Source: Nocardioides alkalitolerans DSM 16699
GTDB taxonomy: Bacteria > Actinomycetota > Actinomycetes > Propionibacteriales > Nocardioidaceae
Length of the DNA: 64,000 nt
Assembly: GCF_000426525.1 (NCBI RefSeq)
Contig: NZ_AUFN01000015.1
Span: 62,001-126,000 of the forward strand
Direction of reading: 5' to 3'
This document shows positions 50,087 to 64,000 of the stretch, piece by piece. The translations under genes and the position numbers were made by a program. Position 1 is the first letter of the stretch. Each line of letters starts with the position of its first letter. Under the pieces are notes generated by a model, which had not been told where the DNA came from, did no database searches, and was given only the letters and a program-made list of their open reading frames with translations.

Positions 50087-50094
<8 letters not shown>
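48628..50094 (-). CDS. gltD: Glutamate synthase (NADPH) small subunit
   Basis: A 488-residue GltD. The N-terminal iron-sulfur region has [17 protein letters not shown] near residue 47, supplying two clusters. FAD-binding [20 protein letters not shown] is near residue 151, NADPH-binding [15 protein letters not shown] near residue 291, and [18 protein letters not shown] near residue 446. It carries electrons from NADPH to GltB to make glutamate from glutamine and 2-oxoglutarate. ATG 50094 overlaps the gltB stop by 8 bases; transcription runs gltB-gltD. The C-terminus ends [11 protein letters not shown]. Confidence 0.97.
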
Positions 50095-54634
<4,540 letters not shown>

Positions 54635-54878
54635 GGATGCGTCTCCCGTCGTCGGGGCCCGGCACACGCGCGGTGAGCCGGACGGGTGATGGAGCTGTGG
54701 TGGTCGCGGCGGCCGCACGAGTCGCGGGGATCGCTCCCTCGCGAGTCTGCGTGACCGACGGCCCATCGGGAAGGGACGACGTTGGCCCTGCAGGCGCTGA
54801 GGTTACCACTGGGAAAACTCGGACGCCGACCATTGCGTCCACGTGAACAGGTCGGCGATCCTGGCCTGCTGGCGACGC

Positions 54879-55940
54879 TCAGTCGCGCTCGCGGTCGACC
54901 TTCTCGTCGACGTCCACGACGCCCGCCCCGTCGTCCGCCGTGACGGCCGCGGCGCCGGACTTCTTCCCGCCCTCGTCGGTCCCGCGGGCGGTCCCCGCCG
55001 GGGTCTCGTCGGTGCTCGCGTCGGCGGCCTCCGCGTCCTTCTCGGCCTCGGCGCGGGCCAGCAGGGCCGGCGCGCCGTCGACGTACACCTGCTCCTCGCG
55101 GCCCCGGCCGCGGGTGACGACGAGGTAGACCGCCGCGGCCGCGAACAGCAGGATCGAGGTCCACACGTTGAAGCGCAGGCCGAGCACGTCGTTGAGCTGC
55201 ACGTCGTCGATGCGCAGCATCTCGTTCCAGCCGCGGCCCGCGGTGTAGAAGGCGACGTAGAGCGCCAGCACGCGACCGTGGCCCAGCCGGAAGCGCCGGT
55301 CGAGGGCGATGATGATCGCGAACGCCGCGAGGTTCCAGAGGCACTCGTAGAGGAACGTCGGGTGGAAGGTCGAGAACTCCACGTAGCCGGCGGGGCGGAA
55401 CTCGGGGTCGATCTCGAGGCCCCAGGGCTGGTCGGTGGGCTTGCCGAAGAGCTCCTGGTTGAACCAGTTGCCCCAGCGGCCCGCCGCCTGCGCGACGAGG
55501 ATGCCCGGGGCGAGGGCGTCGGCCAGCGGGAGGAACTTCACGCCCTTGCGGCGGGCGCCGATCCACGCGCCGACCGCGCCGAGCGCGATCGCGCCCCAGA
55601 TGCCGAGGCCGCCGTTCCACAGGTAGAGCGCCTCGATCGGTCGTCGGCCCTCACCGAAGTAGAGCTCCCAGTCGGTCGCCACGTGGTAGGCGCGGGCACC
55701 GACGAGGCCGAACGGGACCGCCCAGATCGCGATGTCCTGGACGTCGCCGTACGTGCCGCCGCGCGCCACCCAGCGGCGCTCACCGATCCAGACGGCGAGG
55801 ATGACGCCGGCGATGATGCAGAGCGCGTAGCCCCGGATCGGCAGCGGGCCGATGTTCCAGACACCCTCCGAGGGGCTCGGGATCGACAACGGGATCAGGG
55901 CGGCGGAGCCGAGGAGGGCCGTGAGCATGACGCCCATCAT
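54879..55940 (-). CDS. lgt: Prolipoprotein diacylglyceryl transferase
   Basis: A 353-residue Lgt, which transfers diacylglycerol from phosphatidylglycerol to the lipobox cysteine of prolipoproteins, the first step in lipoprotein maturation. Seen: seven membrane helices, GPLPIRGYALCIIAGVILAV near residue 33, the signature AAGRWGNWFNQELFGKPTDQ near residue 155 (with H/R-rich flank), and FYTAGRGWNEMLRIDD near residue 232. The C-terminal 65 residues are an acidic Asp/Glu/Ala-rich tail typical of actinobacterial Lgt. ATG 55940 lies 6 bases after the SCO1-like stop, so it is cotranscribed with the trp genes. Targets in the window include the SCO1-like and LivK-like lipoproteins. Confidence 0.95.
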   Translation of the reverse strand: MMGVMLTALLGSAALIPLSIPSPSEGVWNIGPLPIRGYALCIIAGVILAVWIGERRWVARGGTYGDVQDIAIWAVPFGLVGARAYHVATDWELYFGEGRRPIEALYLWNGGLGIWGAIALGAVGAWIGARRKGVKFLPLADALAPGILVAQAAGRWGNWFNQELFGKPTDQPWGLEIDPEFRPAGYVEFSTFHPTFLYECLWNLAAFAIIIALDRRFRLGHGRVLALYVAFYTAGRGWNEMLRIDDVQLNDVLGLRFNVWTSILLFAAAAVYLVVTRGRGREEQVYVDGAPALLARAEAEKDAEAADASTDETPAGTARGTDEGGKKSGAAAVTADDGAGVVDVDEKVDRERD

Positions 55941-55946
55941 GGACGG

Positions 55947-56630
55947 TCAGGAGGCGTCGCGGGAGAGCAGGGTGTCGAGGTCGGTCGCCAGCTCGTACGG
56001 CGAGGTGTCGCGCAGCCAGAGGATCGGCACCGTGTCGTCGGCGTCCATCCCGTTCACCTGGTCGCTGTGGGTGACGTCGTACCCGCCGCTCGCCAGCCGC
56101 TGGCCGTCCTCGAAGTAGACGGCGAAGCCGGCGGCGGCCTCCTGCAGCGTGGCGAGGTCGCCGGTGAGCCCCACGAAGGAGGGGTCGAACCGCTCCAGGT
56201 AGCTGCGCAGCGTCGCGACGTCGTCGCGGGCCGGGTCGGTGGTCACGAACAGCACCTGGACGCGGTCACGCTGGGCGTCGTCGAGCCGGGTGAGCGCGTT
56301 GGCCACGTTCGCCATCACCATCTGGCAGATGTCGGGACAGTTCGTGTAGCCGAAGAACACCAGCGTGAGGTCGGCGTCGGTGCTCTCCGTGAGCGAGAAG
56401 TCGGGCTCCCCCGGCTCGGTGCTGGTGAGCGTGACGTCGGGGACGACGTAGGGCTCCTCGTCGAGCACCTGGCCGTACATGGAGTCCGAGCTGATCTCGG
56501 AGTTCACCATCGGGTTCAGCGGTTCGGCCCGGCCGCCGCACGCGGTCAGGACGGCGCTCGCAGCGAGCGTCACCGCCAGCGCGCGGAGCGACCGACGGTG
56601 GCGGGCCACCGGGCGGGTCCGGTCAGCCAC
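55947..56630 (-). CDS. SCO1/SenC family lipoprotein
   Basis: A 227-residue lipoprotein with lipobox LTAC (Cys31). It has a thioredoxin-like fold and the copper-binding CxxxC as TNCPDICQMVMAN near residue 97, with a histidine in DVTHSDQVNG near residue 189. SCO proteins deliver copper to cytochrome c oxidase subunit II outside the membrane. GTG 56630 overlaps the trpA stop by 8 bases and the gene continues to lgt, so it is translated from the trp operon though unrelated in function. Alternatively it may be a general thiol reductase. Confidence 0.9.
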   Translation of the reverse strand: MADRTRPVARHRRSLRALAVTLAASAVLTACGGRAEPLNPMVNSEISSDSMYGQVLDEEPYVVPDVTLTSTEPGEPDFSLTESTDADLTLVFFGYTNCPDICQMVMANVANALTRLDDAQRDRVQVLFVTTDPARDDVATLRSYLERFDPSFVGLTGDLATLQEAAAGFAVYFEDGQRLASGGYDVTHSDQVNGMDADDTVPILWLRDTSPYELATDLDTLLSRDAS

Positions 56631-57431
56631 GGGGGGCCGCCACCCGCCGCACGCCGTCCGCGAGGTCGGCGGTGAGCGTGCGCAGGGCGGCGAGCCCCGC
56701 GGCGCGGTCGGTGCCCGCGTCGAGCAGAGCGCGGACGAAGGCCGAGCCGACGATCACGCCGTCGGCGTAGGCACCCACCTCGGCCGCCTGGTCGCCGTTG
56801 CTGACCCCGAGACCGACCCCGATCGGCAGGTCGGTCGTCGCCCGGACGCGGGCGACGAGCGGACCGGCGAGGTCGCTGGTGGTCGTGCGCGCGCCCGTGA
56901 CGCCCATGACGGCGGTCGCGTAGACGAACCCGCGCGACGCCTGCGTCGTCAGCGCGACGCGCTCGTCGGTCGAGGAGGGCGCGACGAGGAAGATCTTGTC
57001 GAGGTCGTGGGCGTCGGCCGCGGCGATCCACTCGGCGCCGTAGTCGGGCGTGATGTCGGGGGTGATGAGGCCCGCTCCCCCGGCGTTCGCGAGGTCGGCG
57101 GCGAAGCGCTCCACGCCGTACCGCTCCACGGGGTTCCAGTAGGTCATGACGACGGTCGGCACGCCCGTGGCGGCGACCGCCTCCACGGTGCGGAGCACGT
57201 CGGACGTGCGGCACCCGTTCTCGAGCGCCTGCTGGGCGGCTGCCTGGATCGTCGGACCGTCCATGACGGGGTCGCTGTAGGGCATCCCCACCTCGATGAC
57301 GTCGCAGCCGGCGTCGACCATGACGCGGAGCGCGTCGACGGCACCGGGGACGTCGGGGAAGCCGGCGGGCAGGTAGCCGACCAGCGCGGCGCGGCCCTCC
57401 TCGCGGGCCCGGGCGAAGGCGGGGGCGACGG

Positions 57432-57435
<4 letters not shown>
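56623..57435 (-). CDS. trpA: Tryptophan synthase alpha subunit
   Basis: A 270-residue TrpA that cleaves indole-3-glycerol phosphate to indole, which channels to TrpB. Seen: [10 protein letters not shown] near residue 20, [20 protein letters not shown] near residue 42, with catalytic Glu and Asp, and the phosphate-binding [14 protein letters not shown] near residue 207 and [16 protein letters not shown] 57435 overlaps the trpB stop (GTGA). The upstream frame to 57570 is antisense-like and not part of the protein. Confidence 0.96.
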
Positions 57436-58762
<1,327 letters not shown>

Positions 58763-58766
<4 letters not shown>

Positions 58767-59584
58767 CGTGCGGCTCCGGTCGTGGTGGTGGAGGGGGTGG
58801 GGGTGGTGCCGATCGCGCTCATCGCGCGGACGGCGCCCTCGGGGTCGCCGTCCTTGACGAGCGCCTCGCCGACGAGCACGGCGCGGGCGCCCTCGCCGAC
58901 GTACCGCTCGACGTCGCCGACGCCGGTGATGCCCGACTCCGCGACGAGCACCCGGTCGGCGGGCACGAGCGGCGCGAGCCGGGAGAACGCGTCGGGGTCG
59001 ACCGCGAGGGTCTTGAGGTTGCGGGCGTTGACGCCGACGAGCTCGGCGCCGAGCGCCACCGCCCGCTCCGTCTCGGCCTCGTCGTGCACCTCGACGAGCA
59101 CCGTCAGGCCCAGCGCGCGGGCCTCGTCGTGCAGGCGGTGCAGGGTGGCGTCGTCGAGGGCGGCGACGATGAGGAGCACCAGGTCGGCGCCGGCCACCCG
59201 GGCCTCGACGAGCTGGTAGCTCTCGACCACGAAGTCCTTGCGCAGCAGCGGGGTGTCGACGGCCGCCCGGACGGCGACGAGGTCGGCCAGGGACCCGCCG
59301 AAACGACGCTCCTCCGTCAGCACGCTGATCGCGGCCGCGCCCCCCGCGGCGTACGACGCCGCGAGCACCGTCGGGTCGGGGATCTCCGCCAGGTCGCCCT
59401 TGCTGGGGCTGCGTCGCTTGACCTCGGAGATGACGCTCGCACCCGGGGCCCGGAAGGCCGGCATCGGGTCGCGGGCGGGCTCGATGTCACCGAGCCGGGC
59501 GGTCAGCTCGGTCAGGCCGAGCGCCGACTCACGCCGCGCCAGGTCGTCGCGGACGCCGACGATGATGTCGTCGAGGACGGACAC
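58763..59584 (-). CDS. trpC: Indole-3-glycerol phosphate synthase
   Basis: A 273-residue TrpC that closes the indole ring from CdRP. Seen: [20 protein letters not shown] near residue 43 with catalytic Glu and Lys, then [22 protein letters not shown] near residue 114; [16 protein letters not shown] near residue 181; LVAESGITG near residue 215. It is single-function, not fused to TrpF. It is preceded by an HGxxPAAW gene 5 bases upstream and overlaps trpB by 4 bases. Confidence 0.96.
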
Positions 59585-59589
59585 GGACG

Positions 59590-59790
59590 TCAGTGCTTCT
59601 CCTCGTGCAGGCCCATCTTGGCCATCACGAGGAACACGAGGAACGCGCCGGCCGCCAGGGCCAGGCCGACGTAGAACAGCGGCAGGTTGATGGGGTCGAG
59701 CATCAGCGCGATGCCGCCCACCACGAAGCCGAGCATCGAGACGGAGACGCCCGTCCAGGCCGCGGGGGTGTTGCCGTGATTGTTGGACAT
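59590..59790 (-). CDS. HGxxPAAW family small membrane protein (DUF6704)
   Basis: A 66-residue membrane protein beginning MSNNHGNTPAAWTGVSVSML, the HGxxPAAW signature, with two hydrophobic helices (about residues 15-32 and 36-56) and a charged tail GLHEEKH. In other actinobacteria it commonly lies just before trpC, as here, but no function is known. ATG 59790 has GAGGAGCCCC upstream. The 106-bp gap before it carries a minus-strand TAGACT (-10-like) at 59866-59861. Confidence 0.88.
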   Translation of the reverse strand: MSNNHGNTPAAWTGVSVSMLGFVVGGIALMLDPINLPLFYVGLALAAGAFLVFLVMAKMGLHEEKH

Positions 59791-59880
59791 GCGGGGGCTC
59801 CTCGGGCGCAGCAGGTCGGGGTCGTACGGCGGCCGCGTGGTGGACGAGCGGCCGAGGTCCAGTCTAGGTGGGGCTCCACG

Positions 59881-59896
59881 CCCCCGGGCCCGGGGG
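59881..59896. terminator. Palindrome after the Trp-associated membrane gene
   Basis: CCCCCGGGCCCGGGGG is a 16-bp perfect palindrome immediately beyond the stop at 59897. It may stop transcription or attenuate read-through into the trp genes. No Trp-rich leader peptide is visible in 59791-59896. Confidence 0.5.
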
Positions 59897-60580
59897 TCAG
59901 CGGGTCGGGTCGTCGCCGTCGTCGATGGAGCGCCACAGGTCGAGCGAGGTCGCCGGCCCCTGCGGCGCGGGGGTCGCGTCGCCCGTGGGCGCGTCGTACC
60001 TCGTGCCCATCTCGGGCCAGGACGGCGCCAGCCGGACGGCCGCCACGCAGGCCGCGACGGCCAGGACGGCAGCGACCCCGGCGACGAGGAGCCAGACGGT
60101 GTAGGTGGGGTCCGGGGTGTCGGCCCCCGGGACCGCCACCTCCTCGGCGACGCTGTCGGGCAGCGAGACGGCGCCGGTCACGACGACCGCGACCAGGCCG
60201 AGCGCGGTGACCGCGCCGAGGCCGGCCAGCACGCGCCGGAACCAGCCCCGGGTCACCAGCACGACGCCCCACGTGGCCAGCAGCACGAGGCTCAGCGCCG
60301 CCGCCAGCGGCGACTCCCCGATGTCGGTCGTCGTCGCCATGCCCGCGGGACCGATGCCGGCCACCTGTCCGGCTCCGCCCTCGACGCTCACCCAGGGCCG
60401 CGTGGACGCCAGCACCGCGAGCCCGGAGGACGCGAGGCCCACCAGGACGACCGGGCCGAACGTACGGCGCCGGCTGGGACGTGCGGGCCCGGTGCCCGGC
60501 TCGCTCGCCGGCTCGCTCACCGGGCCGCTGACGGGGTCGCTCTCGGGGTCGTGCGCGGGGTCGTGCGCGGGCGTGGTCAC
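59897..60580 (-). CDS. Trp biosynthesis-associated membrane protein (TIGR02234/Rv1610-like)
   Basis: A 227-residue membrane protein with four predicted helices. Residues 1-38 are an acidic, proline-rich leader with imperfect repeats of DP/EP ([20 protein letters not shown]). The core has [20 protein letters not shown] near residue 49, the hallmark of the Trp-associated family, and ends [18 protein letters not shown] then [15 protein letters not shown], the conserved end. In mycobacteria it sits between trpE and trpC. GTG 60580 overlaps the hisI stop (GTGA). Its role in tryptophan metabolism is only known by neighbourhood. Confidence 0.9.
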   Translation of the reverse strand: MTTPAHDPAHDPESDPVSGPVSEPASEPGTGPARPSRRRTFGPVVLVGLASSGLAVLASTRPWVSVEGGAGQVAGIGPAGMATTTDIGESPLAAALSLVLLATWGVVLVTRGWFRRVLAGLGAVTALGLVAVVVTGAVSLPDSVAEEVAVPGADTPDPTYTVWLLVAGVAAVLAVAACVAAVRLAPSWPEMGTRYDAPTGDATPAPQGPATSLDLWRSIDDGDDPTR

Positions 60581-60921
60581 GACGTCGGCAGGAGGTCGGC
60601 GTCGAAGCAGGTGCGGTCACCGGTGTGGCAGGCGGCCCCGACCTGGTCGACCTTCAGCAGCAGGGTGTCGGCGTCGCAGTCGAGCCGCACCTCCTTCACC
60701 CACTGGTGGTGGCCCGACGTGGCGCCCTTCACCCAGTACTCCTGGCGCGAGCGGGACCAGTAGGTCGCGCGCCCCGTCGCGAGGGTGCGGGCGAGGGCCT
60801 CGTCGTCCATCCAGCCGAGCATCAGCACCTCGCCCGTGTCGTGCTGCTGCACGATCGCCGGCACGAGACCGTCGACGGAGCGCTTGAGGCGGGCGGCGAT
60901 GGCGGGGTCGAGGCTGCTCAC
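60577..60921 (-). CDS. hisI: Phosphoribosyl-AMP cyclohydrolase
   Basis: A 114-residue HisI that opens the adenine ring of phosphoribosyl-AMP, the third step of histidine synthesis. Seen: [16 protein letters not shown] near residue 34, [20 protein letters not shown] near residue 52, [19 protein letters not shown] near residue 82, and HTGDRTCF with metal-binding cysteines. GTG 60921 matches the family start; GTG 60957, which overlaps the ABC stop by four bases (GTGA), is an alternative adding 12 residues. It overlaps the Trp-associated gene by 4 bases. Confidence 0.94.
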   Translation of the reverse strand: MSSLDPAIAARLKRSVDGLVPAIVQQHDTGEVLMLGWMDDEALARTLATGRATYWSRSRQEYWVKGATSGHHQWVKEVRLDCDADTLLLKVDQVGAACHTGDRTCFDADLLPTS

Positions 60922-60953
60922 CCCTCCAGTATCGCGGGCGGTCGTCGGCGCGC

Positions 60954-62822
60954 TCACGCGGTCGTGCCCTGCTGCGCGACCCACGAGGAGTGCAGCCCCG
61001 CGTACACGCTGCCGGCCTGGGCCACCAGCTCGTCGTGCGAGCCCTGCTGCACGACGCGGCCGGCGTCGACGACGACGACCTCGTCGGCGTTCTCGGCCGT
61101 CGAGAGCCGGTGGGCGATGGTGACCGACGTGCGGCCGTCCATCAGGCGCTCCAGAGCGCGGGCGATCCTCATCTCGAGCGCGGGGTCGACCGAGCTCGTC
61201 GCCTCGTCGAGCACGAGCAGGTCGGGGTCGGCGAGGTGGGCCCGCAGGAGCGCCACCAGCTGCCGCTCCCCCGCGGAGAGCGACTCGCCGCGCTGGCCGA
61301 CCTCGGTGTGCACCCCGTCCGGCAGCTGGGCGAGCCAGTCGTCCAGCCCGATCTCGGCCGCCGCGGCCAGGACCTCCGCCTCGCCGGCGTCGAGGTCGCC
61401 GTACCGGACGTTCGCCAGCAGCGTGTCGTCGAAGAGGAACCCCTCCTGCGGCACCAGCACGACCTTGCGGCGCAGCGACCGGCCGCGGATGTCGCGCAGA
61501 TCGGTGCCGTCGAGCCGGATGGAGCCGTGCGTCGGGTCCATCAGGCGGGTCAGCAGCTTCGCGACCGTGGACTTGCCGGAGCCGGTCTCGCCGACGATCG
61601 CCACGCGGCGACCGGCCGGCCACCTCAGGGACACGTCGCTGAGCACGGGCTCGCCCCCGGGGTAGGAGAACCACACCCCGTCGAGCTCGACGTCGACCGC
61701 ACGGTCGGGGAGGTCGACGCCGGCCTCGCCCGGGTCGACGAGCTCGGCGGGCGTGTCGAGCAGGCCGATCACGCGCCGCCACCCGGCGATCGCGTTCTGG
61801 GCGTCGGTGAGGATCTGCGTGCCCATCTGCACCGGGCCGACGAAGAGCGTGACGAGGAACGCGAAGGCGAGGATGCCGCCCGCCGTGATGTCGCCCGCCA
61901 GCCCGAGCCACACGCCGACGACGATCACGCCCGCGTTCGCGAGCCCGGCCGAGATGCCGCCGAGGGAGAAGGAGAAGGCGGTGAAGCCCTGGGCCCGGAC
62001 GCTGGCCCCGCGGTAGCGGTCGATCGCCCCGTCGATGCGGCTCTGCGTGCGGGCCTCGACGGCGTAGGAGCGCACCACGGCGGCACCGACCACCGGCTCG
62101 GCGATCGCGGAGAGCATGACGCCCACCTGGCGACGCACGACGCCGTACGCGGCCGACAGCTTGCGCTGGAAGTAGCGCAGCGACGCGAACAGGGGCAGGA
62201 AGCAGACCCAGACCACGATCGTGAGCTGCCAGCTGTAGATCGCCATCACGACCGTGGCCACGAGGATCTGGCCGATGCTCACCACGAACAGCACGCCGCC
62301 GAACACGATGAACTGGCTGACCTGGTCGATGTCGCTCGTGACGCGGGAGACGAGCGAGCCGCGCCGCTCGGTGTCCTGCGTGCCGAGCGGCAGGTCGTGC
62401 ACGTGCCGGAACGCCTTGGTGCGCAGGGTCGCCAGGCCGCTCTCGGCGGCGAAGAACAGCCGCGCGGTCATGAAGTACGACGCGATGCCCGTGACGAGCA
62501 CGGCCAGTGCGGCCAACGCGCCCATGAGCATCGTGAAGGGCACGTCCGGACCGTCCGGGCCGTTGATGCCGCGGTCGAGCGTCTGCTGCACCGCGACCGG
62601 CACGACCACCTGGCCGAAGGTGGCGACGACGGCCAGCAGGAGCGTGACGCCCACCCCCTTGCGCAGCTCGGGCGAGTAGCCCACGCCCCGGCGGATCGTC
62701 TCGATCGCCCCGATCTCCTCGCCGGAGACCACGGCCGTGACGGCGCGTCCGCGCTCGCCACCGCGGCCCGGCTCGAGGGTGCCGTCGTCCTGCAGGTCGG
62801 TGGCCTCGGTGGTCGTGCTCAT
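60954..62822 (-). CDS. ABC exporter half-transporter (catalytic partner)
   Basis: A 622-residue type-IV ABC exporter with six N-terminal helices (residues about 45-320) and one ATPase domain. Seen: Walker [15 protein letters not shown] near residue 408, signature [17 protein letters not shown] (SAGE rather than SGGQ), Walker [13 protein letters not shown] with the catalytic Glu, and IAHRLST. With its neighbour, which lacks the catalytic Glu, it forms a heterodimer. It overlaps that gene by 4 bases (ATGA). Such pairs export lipids, drugs or peptides. Confidence 0.92.
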   Translation of the reverse strand: MSTTTEATDLQDDGTLEPGRGGERGRAVTAVVSGEEIGAIETIRRGVGYSPELRKGVGVTLLLAVVATFGQVVVPVAVQQTLDRGINGPDGPDVPFTMLMGALAALAVLVTGIASYFMTARLFFAAESGLATLRTKAFRHVHDLPLGTQDTERRGSLVSRVTSDIDQVSQFIVFGGVLFVVSIGQILVATVVMAIYSWQLTIVVWVCFLPLFASLRYFQRKLSAAYGVVRRQVGVMLSAIAEPVVGAAVVRSYAVEARTQSRIDGAIDRYRGASVRAQGFTAFSFSLGGISAGLANAGVIVVGVWLGLAGDITAGGILAFAFLVTLFVGPVQMGTQILTDAQNAIAGWRRVIGLLDTPAELVDPGEAGVDLPDRAVDVELDGVWFSYPGGEPVLSDVSLRWPAGRRVAIVGETGSGKSTVAKLLTRLMDPTHGSIRLDGTDLRDIRGRSLRRKVVLVPQEGFLFDDTLLANVRYGDLDAGEAEVLAAAAEIGLDDWLAQLPDGVHTEVGQRGESLSAGERQLVALLRAHLADPDLLVLDEATSSVDPALEMRIARALERLMDGRTSVTIAHRLSTAENADEVVVVDAGRVVQQGSHDELVAQAGSVYAGLHSSWVAQQGTTA

Positions 62823-64000
62823 CGCCCGGCCTCCTCGTCGTTGGTGGTCTCGGAGCCCGCGATGACCGCCTCGCCCGGGACGGGGACCACCGGGTCGACA
62901 GCGGCGGCGGCGACCGGGGCACCCGCGTCGTCGGCGGCGTTCTCGTAGGCGTTGACGAGCCCCGCGTACGCCGGGTTGCGGCGCAGCAGGTCGGCGTGGG
63001 TGCCGCGGTCGACGACGCGGCCGTGGTCGAGGTAGACGACCTCGTCGGCCAGCCCGATCGTGGCCTTGCGGTAGGCGACGACCACGAGCGTCGTGCCGTC
63101 GCCGGCCTCGCGCAGGCCGCCCAGGATGCGTGCCTCCACCTCGGGGTCGACGGCCGAGGTGGCGTCGTCGAGCACCAGCAGCCGCGGCCGGCGCACCAGG
63201 GCCCGGGCGAGCGAGAGCCGCTGGCGCTGGCCGCCGGACAACGTGGTGCCGCGCTCCCCCAGCTCGGTGTCGAGGCCGTGGGCCAGGCGTCGGACGAAGG
63301 TGTCGGCCTGGGCGACGCGCAGGGCCTCCCACACCTCGTCGTCGCTCACGTCGGCGCCGAGCGCGACGTTGCCGCGCACGGTGTCGTCGAAGAGGAAGGC
63401 GGTCTGGGGCACGACGGTGACGGCCTCGGCCAGCGCGCCGTAGGCCAGCTCGCGCAGGTCGACCCCGTCGACCCGGACGCCGCCGGCCTGCGGGTCGACC
63501 AGACGCGTGAGGAGGCTGGTGAGCGTGCTCTTGCCCGACGCCGTCGGACCGACCACGGCGACCGTGCGGCCCGGCTGGACCTCGAAGTCGACGTCGTCGA
63601 GCACGCGGCTCGCCGGCCCGTAGCCGAAGCGCACGTGGTCGACCTCGAGCCGGGCGCCGCGGCGCTCCCGGGCCGCGCCGGCGGCGCCGCCCGGGCGGAG
63701 GCGCTCCTCGCCGTACACGAGACCGCCCTCCTCGTCGAGGACGCGGTGGACGCGGTCGTAGCCGACGACGCTGCGCGGCAGGTCGCCCAGCAGCCAGCCG
63801 ATCGAGCGGATCGGGAAGGCGACGATCGTCAACAGGTAGGCGATCGTCACGACCGAGCCCGCCTCGGTGGTGCCGTCGAGCACGCGGGCGGTGCCGACCA
63901 CCAGCACCAGCAGGACGCCGATGTTCGGCAGCGCGTTGAGCGCCGGGTCGAAGGCGGCCCGCATGCGACCCGCGCGGATCGCGACGTCGCGCAGCTCGCG
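62819..64000 (-). CDS. Partial ABC exporter half-transporter (degenerate site partner)
   Basis: A partial protein whose 5' end is beyond base 64000, since the frame is open to the window edge (393 residues visible). Helices, then an ATPase domain: Walker [15 protein letters not shown], signature [16 protein letters not shown], Walker [13 protein letters not shown] with Asp in place of the catalytic Glu, and the switch His position reads VVAYRKAT. The last two changes mean its own ATP site is probably inactive, typical of heterodimeric exporters. It ends in an acidic tail and overlaps the partner gene. Confidence 0.9.
   Translation of the reverse strand, partial: RELRDVAIRAGRMRAAFDPALNALPNIGVLLVLVVGTARVLDGTTEAGSVVTIAYLLTIVAFPIRSIGWLLGDLPRSVVGYDRVHRVLDEEGGLVYGEERLRPGGAAGAARERRGARLEVDHVRFGYGPASRVLDDVDFEVQPGRTVAVVGPTASGKSTLTSLLTRLVDPQAGGVRVDGVDLRELAYGALAEAVTVVPQTAFLFDDTVRGNVALGADVSDDEVWEALRVAQADTFVRRLAHGLDTELGERGTTLSGGQRQRLSLARALVRRPRLLVLDDATSAVDPEVEARILGGLREAGDGTTLVVVAYRKATIGLADEVVYLDHGRVVDRGTHADLLRRNPAYAGLVNAYENAADDAGAPVAAAAVDPVVPVPGEAVIAGSETTNDEEAGR

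Noticed and set aside
59791..59896. Trp attenuator or leader peptide upstream of the HGxxPAAW-trpC genes
   Set aside because: I find a palindrome and a -10-like TAGACT but no short open frame with tandem Trp codons and no alternative hairpin pair.

Overview
The window is one continuous piece of a very GC-rich (about 73%) bacterial chromosome. Gene content and order point to a high-GC actinobacterium, most likely of the Nocardioides/Nocardioidaceae type. The grounds are the many GTG starts and 4-8 base stop/start overlaps, actinobacterial-only families (DUF4192, DUF3068, DUF2613, HGxxPAAW and Trp-associated membrane proteins, AftD-like and PdtaR-like proteins), and gene neighbourhoods that resemble mycobacterial ones (polA-rpsA-coaE; hisI-Trp-membrane-trpCBA-lgt-pyk-pdtaR; the Rv0224c-Rv0228/Rv0236c envelope block). 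The genus is an inference. I see no prophage, insertion sequence, CRISPR array or rRNA.

Layout. 1-8.4 kb: an oxidoreductase-like partial gene, an SDR/LysR divergent pair, HhH-GPD repair protein, universal stress protein, a glutamate-cysteine ligase family protein, DUF4192, and DNA polymerase IV. 8.4-16 kb: an S9 oligopeptidase, a group-2 (SigB-like) sigma factor behind a near-consensus SigR/SigH-type promoter, a SIMPL protein overlapping coaE, a GlxA/AraC regulator and rpsA. 16.4-20.2 kb: a large secreted protein with Ig-like and calcium-binding type-3 repeats, then a methyltransferase. 20.2-34.3 kb: an envelope polysaccharide locus (DUF3068, GT-C-like membrane protein, acyltransferase, AftD-like arabinofuranosyltransferase, methyltransferase, GT4 glycosyltransferase, DUF2613, a second large membrane protein, a flippase). 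34.2-39 kb: polA, a thioesterase, a GNAT protein and DUF554.

39.2-46 kb holds a branched-chain amino acid type ABC transporter. Its binding-protein gene converges on the livHMGF operon, and the 935-bp gap between them is filled with a nested array of palindromic repeats, the most unusual DNA in the window. 46-54.6 kb: pdtaR-like ANTAR regulator, an odd class-I tRNA with anticodon CAA, pyruvate kinase, and gltB-gltD. 54.9-64 kb: hisI, Trp-associated genes, trpCBA, a SCO1-like lipoprotein and lgt in tightly overlapped order, preceded by a heterodimeric ABC exporter running off the right edge.

How it fits together: most of the window is housekeeping (translation, DNA replication and repair, CoA, nitrogen assimilation through GOGAT, Trp and His synthesis, lipoprotein maturation). 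The regions most worth study are the repeat array at 40.69-41.44 kb, the CAA tRNA at 46.8 kb, the envelope locus with its palindromic promoter at 21.2 kb, the sigma-factor promoter at 10.77 kb, and domain additions on DinB and LivH.
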